Shown piece by piece: positions 35,324 through 44,410 of a stretch of DNA of 64,000 nucleotides. This stretch comes from Moorena sp. SIOASIH. GTDB taxonomy: Bacteria; Cyanobacteriota; Cyanobacteriia; Cyanobacteriales; Coleofasciculaceae. The translations under genes were made by a program, and so were the position numbers. The stretch lies in contig NZ_JAAHIH010000001.1 in the NCBI RefSeq assembly GCF_010671925.1, forward strand, positions 1,059,053 through 1,123,052, read 5' to 3'. Under the pieces are notes generated by a model, which worked only from the letters and a program-made list of their open reading frames with translations, made no database searches and was not told the origin of the DNA. The first letter of the stretch is position 1. Every line of letters starts with the position of its first letter.

Positions 35324-37066
35324 ATGGCAATTCTTATCGCTAACATTGGCACGTCTGATCTAGCTATTCAACTACCTATAGCAGGAAAAAACTATTATCT
35401 ACCCATTGACTTCTTGCCAGATGAACCCAATCTCAAGGAACAACAAGCTGCATTAACTCCTGAACGTAGTAGAATTTGGAATAACCAGCGTAAGTATATT
35501 GAAGGAGAGCATCTTTACCAAGAACTAGAATTTGAGGTTGGGATTAAGCAAACCAGCCGAAAGCTTACAGAAGTTTTGTTTAATCAGTATGAAGCCAATC
35601 CAGATTACTGGCATTCTCGTCTGATGCCAGTTCGGATTGGTGGTGCCATAAAAAAGGCGATGAGTCTTGGGGCAAAAAAGGCATATATTTTCGTCACAGA
35701 CCAACAGAGTAAAAATCAACCAGAAGGCCATCATAAGGATACCATCTATTTGTTCGATATCTTGGACAAGTGGCTTAAAGAAGAAGGATGGGAGTTTTCC
35801 CTAGAGTGGAAAATTATTCCTGCTGATATTCCTGGTAATGACCAAGACCGCATGCTTGGCTACTATTACCAAGCTCTTAATGAGATTAGTAAAGCTGAGG
35901 GAATTGATCAAACATCCTCAGAAGAGGAATTAGTTTTAATCAGCACAAAAGGTGGAACAAATCAGATGAAAATGGCGCTGCAAATCCAAACCATGGCAGC
36001 CAGCTTCAAAAATCCCATCTTTCTCAGCCCAGATTTATCAATTGACGGAATTTTAGAAGGTAAACTCTCTGATTGTTACCTATTTTCCTACTGGCGTTAT
36101 CGGCGTAGTCAAAAATATCAAACTGTCAAAAAACTGCTGAATCGCTGGGATTTTGATGGTGGTATCCAGATTCTCAAGGACTGGGTAGAAACCTTAGATT
36201 CTTTGATTACCCAAGGAATTGAAGTAGAGACTGTCTCTGACAACAAAAGTGATATCGAATTAGTCATTAAGGCTATGGAAATTGGCCTCTACTGTTTTAA
36301 CTTGGATATCTCTGGGGCGCAAAAGCTGATTAAACCAAAGCAAAAGGATAATCTGGGAGTAGTGGCAGAGATTAAAGACAAATATTATAAATGGTTAAAC
36401 TTATATACCCAATGCCGAATTTACTGGGAATTAAATCTGATTGCCAATTTCTTATCGCGGATGACTTCTTTCTGTGAAGAAACGTTACATAAGCTGATGG
36501 GAGAACTAGGGAAAAAGTATTTTGACCAAAACAAACCGAATAACTGGGTTTTAAATAGAGATATAGTAGAAGAAAAATTTGTTAATTATTTGGTAAGTAC
36601 AAAAACGTTTAATAATGAAGAGCTTAAGTGCTGGGAAGCTAAACAAAAAGGATACCGTGATTATAAATTGAAGAATCGGTTCAGGAAGCGTAATTTTGTA
36701 GATGCCCTGATTCAGTTTCGAGGAGATTCCAAGGAGATAGAAATTTGGCAGACTATTCTTCAATCACTCAAGAAGCTTGACTATTGGGTCGAAAAAAGAA
36801 ATTACATGATTCACAGTGCCAAGGGAGTCTCAAAAGCAAGAATGTCTGAGATACTGGATAAAGACCGTAAAGCAGGCATTGAAAACGCTCTGGTGGCTTG
36901 TGAAAGCGACCAAATTCTAGAAGAAATCATGACTATTAATCGCCTAACTTGTCAACTTTTAAATAAGCCGGAGACTTCTTTTGTGGATCTTAACGGTCGT
37001 TATTATATCTATTCTGATGTTAAGGATTTTGTGATCAAGAAGCTAATGACAGACTGTTTAGAGTAA
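35324..37066 (+). CDS. CARF-HEPN effector (Csm6/Csx1-type ribonuclease)
   Basis: 580 residues. The N-terminal part is a CARF-like Rossmann domain: MAILIANIGTSDLAI at the first strand-loop, and LVLISTKGGTNQMKMAL at about residues 200-217, the (S/T)xGGTxxM loop that binds cyclic oligoadenylate in Csm6-type proteins. The C-terminal helical part contains EKRNYMIHSAKG, with Arg492 and His497 in the RX4H arrangement of HEPN ribonucleases. The protein should be a nonspecific RNase switched on by the Cas10 cyclase product. It follows cmr6 after 212 bp of repeats on the same strand. No transmembrane segment. Whether it is Csm6 or Csx1 cannot be told by eye. Confidence 0.85.
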   Translation: MAILIANIGTSDLAIQLPIAGKNYYLPIDFLPDEPNLKEQQAALTPERSRIWNNQRKYIEGEHLYQELEFEVGIKQTSRKLTEVLFNQYEANPDYWHSRLMPVRIGGAIKKAMSLGAKKAYIFVTDQQSKNQPEGHHKDTIYLFDILDKWLKEEGWEFSLEWKIIPADIPGNDQDRMLGYYYQALNEISKAEGIDQTSSEEELVLISTKGGTNQMKMALQIQTMAASFKNPIFLSPDLSIDGILEGKLSDCYLFSYWRYRRSQKYQTVKKLLNRWDFDGGIQILKDWVETLDSLITQGIEVETVSDNKSDIELVIKAMEIGLYCFNLDISGAQKLIKPKQKDNLGVVAEIKDKYYKWLNLYTQCRIYWELNLIANFLSRMTSFCEETLHKLMGELGKKYFDQNKPNNWVLNRDIVEEKFVNYLVSTKTFNNEELKCWEAKQKGYRDYKLKNRFRKRNFVDALIQFRGDSKEIEIWQTILQSLKKLDYWVEKRNYMIHSAKGVSKARMSEILDKDRKAGIENALVACESDQILEEIMTINRLTCQLLNKPETSFVDLNGRYYIYSDVKDFVIKKLMTDCLE

Positions 37067-37095
37067 TTGGAGCCTTTCCGAGGATCACGAAATCC

Positions 37096-37244
37096 GGTGT
37101 TGCTGATTCTGGGTATGATTTTGCCCCCCTAGCCCCCCAATTTTGGGGGGAACAAGACTTTCTTGCGTCCCCCAAAGTTGGGGGATTTAGGGGGCTTGAC
37201 CAAAACCAGATGATCGCGCATTCATTCCTTGATTCAGCAACGCC
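37096..37244. repeat. Family C MITE-like element, copy 1
   Basis: 149 bp with ends GGTGTTGCTGATTC and GATTCAGCAACGCC (inverted repeats). Inside are CCCCCCAATTTTGGGGGG and TCCCCCAAAGTTGGGGGA palindromes, then TTGACCAAAACCAGATGATCGC. Very similar to the element at 45290-45437. The flanks show no clear 8-bp duplication. It lies 29 bp after the CARF gene stop. Confidence 0.8.
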
Positions 37245-37266
37245 GAAAATTAATCTTGTTCAATAC

Positions 37267-37310
37267 ACCCCCAGTCAAGGGTTTTATCCTTAACTGGGGG
37301 TTATTGTTGT
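37267..37310 (+). terminator. Rho-independent-like terminator after the cas genes
   Basis: Stem ACCCCCAGT and ACTGGGGGT with a 17-base loop, followed by TATTGTTGTTT on the plus strand. It lies beyond the family C element, so it could end the cas transcript. Confidence 0.6.
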
Positions 37311-37341
37311 TTGGATTAATTTATCTGGTTGAGGGAGATGG

Positions 37342-37482
37342 TATAGCGCTACGCGGAAGGCAAGAGGCAAAAGTTTATTAAAACAGCGCAGGTGCGCTTG
37401 ACCCATTAAGAATTTAATTCGCCACGGGTCGCACTTTTTTAGATTTTATCAATGTCAAACACCTTAATGCCTAGTGCTATAA
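37342..37482. repeat. Family B inverted-repeat element
   Basis: The left end is TATAGCGCTACGCGGA with GCAAGAGGCAAAAG. The right end, read on the minus strand, is TATAGCACTAGGCATT then AAGGTGTTTGACATTGATA. Inside is a GGTGCGCTTGACCC / CGGGTCGCAC palindrome, also seen at 59586-59634. Other copies at 43897-44077 and 57053-57159. It sits about 55 bp from the last CRISPR repeat. Confidence 0.65.
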
Positions 37483-37536
37483 CAAGTCTACAGTCTATAT
37501 TCTACATTCTGAATTATATATTCTCTATTATCTGCG

Positions 37537-40500
37537 GTTTCTATTAATTCATCTCCTTAACTGGGATTGTAACAGTTAACTATATAGAGAGGTTCAACGT
37601 TTTTGATGTTTCCATTAATTCATCTCCTTAACGGAGATTGTAACTCTGGTTGCGGGCGGATTCCCATGTGGAGGGACTAGCGTTTCCATTAATTCATCTC
37701 CTTAACGGAGATTGTAACATTGAAACTACTAACCCTGAGGATTGGCAACAACAGTTTCCATTAATTCATCTCCATAACGGAGATTGTAACATTGAAAATT
37801 GTAACACGGCTTGGATGACGATGAGACTGTTTCGATTAATTCATCTCCATCACGGAGATTGTAACTCCAGTTTATTGGGATGGTGAATTTTATCATCATA
37901 TGTTTCCATTAATTCATCTCCTTAACGGAGATTGTAACCTGCGCGGCTTGATTCGCAATTGCGTAGTTACACCTTGCGTTTCCATTAATTCATCTCCTTA
38001 ACGGAGATTGTAACAACTTATAATAAAGATTATTTATCTGGTATTGAAGTGTTTCCATTAATTCATCTCCTTAACGGAGATTGTAACTTTAGCGGACAAA
38101 ATGGGTTGGGATGATCTGCCAGGTTTCCATTAATTCATCTCCTTAACGGAGATTGTAACCAGAAGGTTTTATTTTTGAGAATGGGGGAGAAACATAGTTT
38201 CCATTAATTCATCTCCTTAACGGAGATTGTAACGAAGGTAATTTTGAATTAATTGACGTACCTGTTTCGTTTCCATTAATTCATCTCCTTAACGGAGATT
38301 GTAACGCTGCTATTTGTTGTTGTGTTTTACGATATCCCTGTTTCCATTAATTCATCTCCTTAACTGAGATTGTAACATTTTAACTCCAAATTTAGGCCAA
38401 AGAACAAACAAGGTTTCCATTAATTCATCTCCTTAACGGAGATTGTAACGATTGAAGTTTTGCAATATCCGATTCAAGTATTTGTTTCCATTAATTCATC
38501 TCCTTAACGGAGATTGTAACAATTATGGTAATCAAAGTGTAAGTGATTTTTATCGTTTCCATTAATTCATCTCCTTAACGGAGATTGTAACACTTTCTTG
38601 TAAATTTATTTCGTAATTATACGTGTTTCCATTAATTCATCTCCTTAACGGAGATTGTAACAAGTTATAGGTAAAGTTTTAGAAGTATCTTACGAAGGGT
38701 TTCCATTAATTCATCTCCTTAACGGAGATTGTAACCTAATAAGCCTGGTGGATGGGTAAAACTTGATGCACGTTTCCATTAATTCATCTCATTAACGGAG
38801 ATTGTAACTTTCAGATTCAGTCATTCCCTCCCAATTTTTCTGTTCTTGTTTCCATTAATTCTTCTCCTTAACGGAGATTGTAACTTAAATGGGCATCTTC
38901 TTTGCTTCCGGGTTATGATCGTTTCCATTAATTCTTCTCCTTAACGGAGATTGTAACCTATTCCACCACCCTCTACCTATCTCCATACATCCTGTTTCCA
39001 TTAATTCATCTCCTTAACGGAGATTGTAACACGAGCATCAACAACAATCCAGTGTTGGTCGTCCTTTTGGTTTCCATTAATTCTTCTCCTTAACGGAGAT
39101 TGTAACCTTGCTGAAGCGGTTGATGCTGCCCTTAGACGTTTGTTTCCATTAATTCTTCTCCTTAACGGAGATTGTAACTAAACTACTGGTAATCGTCGGG
39201 GTATTCGGAACAAGTTTCCATTAATTCTTCTCCTTAACGGAGATTGTAACCTTTCGGGTAAAAGCTTTTTCCCCTGTGCAGTTACTTAGAGTTTCCATTA
39301 ATTCTTCTCCTTAACGGAGATTGTAACGACTTAATTAACCAACTTCTATTCGGACTATCTGCGTTTCCATTAATTCTTCTCCTTAACGGAGATTGTAACG
39401 AACAAGAGAAAAGCTGAATGATTTGAAATTTCGTTTCCATTAATTCATCTCCTTAACGGAGATTGTAACAAAATGAGCTATCAGCTTACACCTCCCACTT
39501 TGGCAGTTTCCATTAATTCATCTCCTTAACGGAGATTGTAACCTTGGAAGCGTACTTCTCAATGTCCTTGATATCGTCTGTTTCCATTAATTCATCTCCT
39601 TAACGGAGATTGTAACTTATTGACCATCGGCCTTGCCTTTGTTTCTCTCCTGTTTCCATTAATTCATCTCCTTAACGGAGATTGTAACCTGCGTTGATCT
39701 AGGACATGCCAGCTATCCTCACGTCCTCAGTTTCCATTAATTCATCTCCTTAACGGAGATTGTAACAGCTAAGTTTATAAAGCAGCAAATTGCCGCTTAT
39801 AATTATAAGCAAAAAACAGCCGGTTTCCATTAATTCATCTCCTTAACGGAGATTGTAACTTAAGCAAACGGTCGAGGCGAATAACGCCCTAATCGTTTCC
39901 ATTAATTCATCTCCTTAACGGAGATTGTAACTCTTTTTATATTCAGACGGTTTCAATATTTTTCGGAAGTTTCCATTAATTCATCTCCTTAACGGAGATT
40001 GTAACCTTGTTTCTTGAGCGCTTTTAATACTTCTTGGCTTGGCCGTTTCCATTAATTCATCTCCTTAACGGAGATTGTAACCATTAAAACGGGGTATCCT
40101 GATATTGATCAGGCTATTGGTTTCCATTAATTCATCTCCTTAACGGAGATTGTAACTTACGCTGACCTTGGACATGGGCATCTCATACAATTGTTTCCAT
40201 TAATTCATCTCCTTAACGGAGATTGTAACCACCCAACCACCCATGTGTGGGAAATATGAGCCATCAAGTTTCCATTAATTCATCTCCTTAACGGAGATTG
40301 TAACTTAAACTCCTCTTGATGGCTAGAGTTGTAGTTACCAGAGTTTCCATTAATTCATCTCCTTAACGGAGATTGTAACATTTTTTGCATTTGAACGAAT
40401 AGTGCGGAATTCAACGTTTCCATTAATTCATCTCCTTAACGGAGATTGTAACTTTATCCCGACTATCACTGACTTTGGCCGACATGGGTTTCCATTAATT

Positions 40501-43500
40501 CATCTCCTTAACGGAGATTGTAACGGAGTTTTTCCATGATGACTGATAATTCTTTTTGTATTCAGTTTCCATTAATTCATCTCCTTAACGGAGATTGTAA
40601 CAGTGGAGAGTTGGGAATCATGAGTAAAAGAGATCCAGTTTCCATTAATTCATCTCCTTAACGGAGATTGTAACGGCGTGGACCCTAAGCAGTTACGCCT
40701 TCAGTTAATTCGGCAAGGTTTCCATTAATTCATCTCCTTAACGGAGATTGTAACACTCCCCGTCGGTGTTTGAAAAATCAGTGGCTGAATACTTGTTTCC
40801 ATTAATTCATCTCCTTAACGGAGATTGTAACTTGGGGGACATTCTGTTGGAATGGCTCAACTAAATGCCGTTTCCATTAATTCATCTCCTTAACGGAGAT
40901 TGTAACGGCAGACACAGTACGAAAATCTAATTATAGCTGTAGGCTTGTTTCCATTAATTCATCTCCTTAACGGAGATTGTAACAATTAACAACTTTAGCA
41001 GTAATAGTCATAACTGTTGTATCCGTTTCCATTAATTCATCTCCTTAACGGAGATTGTAACCAGCCTAGATTGGGTTTGTAGGGGGGGTTATTTTGCCCC
41101 GTTTCCATTAATTCATCTCCTTAACGGAGATTGTAACTATGTGATATCTGCTCTTTTACACGATGAGAATGTAAGTTTCCATTAATTCATCTCCTTAACG
41201 GAGATTGTAACTTGTTGTAAATGAGTATTTAGCCAAAGAGCACAAACGTTTCCATTAATTCATCTCCTTAACGGAGATTGTAACAAACAGTATTTTTAAG
41301 TTATGTTCTAACTACTATTGTTTCCATTAATTCATCTCCTTAACGGAGATTGTAACACATGGCTTAAGTGGGATAAAGAAAAACGAGCGGCCAAGTTAGC
41401 CGTTTCCATTAATTCATCTCCTTAACGGAGATTGTAACTTTGCGATGATGCGGCTCTACTCAGTAATTCAATAGTTTCCATTAATTCATCTCCTTAACGG
41501 AGATTGTAACTTGGGAATCATGAGTAAAAGAGATCCGAAAGTCGTTTCCATTAATTCATCTCCTTAACGGAGATTGTAACTCCTTTTACATAATTTTAAA
41601 TTCTTTTTTGACTCATGGTTTCCATTAATTCATCTCCTTAACGGAGATTGTAACGACTAACACCATCAACTTCATGATATTTCCCACACCGTTTCCATTA
41701 ATTCATCTCCTTAACGGAGATTGTAACACATATTTGCCCTCAGCCTGATTAAGCTCAACGAGTTTCCATTAATTCATCTCCTTAACGGAGATTGTAACTG
41801 GCAAGTAAAATGGTTCTTCAAACAAAAATAAACAGCGGTTTCCATTAATTCATCTCCTTAACGGAGATTGTAACCAAAATGTTTTAATGCCTTAGTTGAA
41901 ATGTCAACAGTTTCCATTAATTCATCTCCTTAACGGAGATTGTAACTGAGCTTACAACGTTGTTGATGCCCATTTCACAAGTTTCCATTAATTCATCTCC
42001 TTAACGGAGATTGTAACCCCGATGCGATCGCTGTCTTGCAGTCCCACATCAACGTTTCCATTAATTCATCTCCTTAACGGAGATTGTAACTAAAGAACCA
42101 AGCCCACCCTACCACCCATGTGTGGGAAATATGAGCCATCAAGTTTCCATTAATTCATCTCCTTAACGGAGATTGTAACGTGTATAGTACTGCTACTCTA
42201 AACTAAAAGACAAAGTGTTTCCATTAATTCATCTCCTTAACGGAGATTGTAACTAGCATATTACAGAAAGGAGCAATGGAGTAAGGCAGTTTCCATTAAT
42301 TCATCTCCTTAACGGAGATTGTAACGTTACAGAATTTCCTGTTGTCAACATAGCAGGAGCGTTTCCATTAATTCATCTCCTTAACGGAGATTGTAACTTG
42401 TCTACGAGTGCGAGGGGTCTCCCGACTCCTGGCGTTTCCATTAATTCATCTCCTTAACGGAGATTGTAACTATCTTGTAACACGGCTAGTTCCGAGAATT
42501 CCATTTCGTTTCCATTAATTCATCTCCTTAACGGAGATTGTAACCTGCATCTCCCACCATCTACCTTGCCATTAAGTACAGTTTCCATTAATTCATCTCC
42601 TTAACGGAGATTGTAACTTTATATGGCATAATAGGCAATATTACAGAATAGTTTCCATTAATTCATCTCCTTAACGGAGATTGTAACACTAATGGGTGGA
42701 CAACTGGAGCTAGGACTAAGATGTTTCCATTAATTCATCTCCTTAACGGAGATTGTAACTTTATGTGGGCATCTGAATGGCTGTTTAAATACGGCGTTTC
42801 CATTAATTCATCTCCTTAACGGAGATTGTAACCTTCCGCCCCCCCCTGAATATTTTCAAGAAAAGTACTTCGTTTCCATTAATTCATCTCCTTAACGGAG
42901 ATTGTAACGAAGCCATGCCACCCACTCACTACCTTTAATCTCCTCTGTTTCCATTAATTCATCTCCTTAACGGAGATTGTAACGGCTGTGCCAAGCCTGA
43001 TACCCCTCGAGGGGACAAGAACGTTTCCATTAATTCATCTCCTTAACGGAGATTGTAACACTGGAGTTGTGCGAACACGGAACCGCCAAGCATTTTAGTT
43101 TCCATTAATTCATCTCCTTAACGGAGATTGTAACTGAAATCGTACGACCACGTGGGAGTAAATTCTAACTGTTTCCATTAATTCATCTCCTTAACGGAGA
43201 TTGTAACGCAAAATTCAAATTAATATACGACTCACTTGGTCGTTTCCATTAATTCATCTCCTTAACGGAGATTGTAACGAAATCGTACGACCACGTGGGA
43301 GTAAATTCTAACTGTTTCCATTAATTCATCTCCTTAACGGAGATTGTAACCTAATTCAAACTCCATTGGCTTCACAGCTCAAAATCTAGTTTCCATTAAT
43401 TCATCTCCTTAACGGAGATTGTAACTTACATTGCTTTATCAGTACGCAATAATCCATCTCTGGTTTCCATTAATTCATCTCCTTAACGGAGATTGTAACC

Positions 43501-43574
43501 GTTCTGAGTTAATTGCAGACAAGACTTTTCTTTGTCGGTTTCCATTAATTCATCTCCTTAACGGAGATTGTAAC
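37537..43574 (-). CRISPR. CRISPR array, 82 repeats of 37 bp and 81 spacers
   Basis: I located 82 repeat starts by eye. The repeat begins GTTTCCATTAATTCATC, has the short palindrome ATCTCC-TTAAC-GGAGAT, and ends GGAGATTGTAAC. Spacers are mostly 33-41 bases; outliers are about 56 (39767-39822), 52 (42091-42142) and 45 bases. Read on the minus strand the repeat ends ATGGAAAC, like the usual 5' tag of type III crRNAs (ATTGAAAC-like). The most degenerate repeats are the leftmost (37537, 37754, 37829), as expected for a trailer. Both facts put the leader at the right and transcription leftwards. Seven repeats between 38848 and 39363 have TTCTCC instead of ATCTCC. No cas1, cas2 or cas6 gene in the window. 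Confidence 0.97.
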
Positions 43575-43800
43575 TCCGACCCTGAAAAACCTTGTATACC
43601 AAAGTTTCCCAGGTACAATTGCGAGAACCTAATCATTTTCCCCCTCAACTTGCCCCCTTGTCAACATCAAAATCCCTCAAACCCTTACCCTGTCTACTGC
43701 GAGACCATTTTATTTCAGCCATCCCCTCAAATCCCCATCCCGCCTACCATTCATCCATCATCGACTAATCAGTAACCTTCCATACCAACCCCTCCTCGCC
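43575..43800 (-). promoter_or_regulatory. Probable CRISPR leader
   Basis: This 225-bp stretch follows the least degenerate repeats and has no long ORF. Read on the minus strand it contains TTGACAAGGGGG and, closer to the array, GGTATACAAGG, a plausible -10 region. Assignment depends on the array orientation argued above. Confidence 0.5.
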
Positions 43801-44410
43801 AGGAATGTCGGGAATGTAGGGAGGGTGGGGCGGGGGCGCGGGGAGATGGGAAGATGGGGAAATGGGGAGATGGGGGGAATTATCCTGACATTATACTATA
43901 GCACTACCTATTAAAGTTAGGACATTGATATACCAAAGGGAACAGGGAACAGGGAACAGGGAACAGGGAACAACAATTCTCACAATTCCTACAAGGATTG
44001 CTATACAAGCTGAAAAGCTCTTAAAAGAAACTTTTGCCTCTTGCCTCTTGCCAATGCCATTGCGCGTAGCGCTATAATTCCTCATTCGCACTACTATTAT
44101 AGACAGTTAGAGGAACCTTTTAATAGGATAACCCCAGAAGTGTTGAATCCAGTAATACTAAGCATTCAGCCGTCAGCTGTCAGCTGTCAGCTTAAAATAA
44201 ACCTATTTGGCCTATGGCCACTCTACGGGAACGGGAGAATGGAGTAGGTCGAGATTTTAGAGAATTAAAAGTGTGGGGAAAATCCCTTGGCCTTTGGCCA
44301 AAGGCTGATAGCTGATAGCTGAATGCTGATAGCTGAATGCTGATAGCTGAATGCTTAATAACTAATCTCTGTCTATTGTTCTTGTCAACAAAACAATAAA
44401 TACCATAAAC
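43801..44410. repeat. Heptads, a family B element and TGATAGC repeats upstream of the kinase/WYL gene
   Basis: 43815-43878 holds GGGAGAT-type repeats. 43897-44077 is a family B element (left TATAGCACTACCTATT, right end CGCGTAGCGCTATA) with GGGAACA heptads and TTGCCTC repeats inside. 44165-44192 and 44296-44358 are complementary CAGCTGT and GCTGATAGC/GCTGAATGC repeats around GGCCTATGGCC. No gene. Confidence 0.8.

Noticed and set aside
37650..37886. Plus-strand ORFs inside the CRISPR array
   Set aside because: They read repeats (FPLIHLLNGDCN) and spacers. Same for 43431-43775.
43575..43800. Leader on the left side (37450-37536)
   Set aside because: The left repeats are the degenerate ones and the repeat end typical of crRNA tags is on the minus strand. 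Both argue for the right side.
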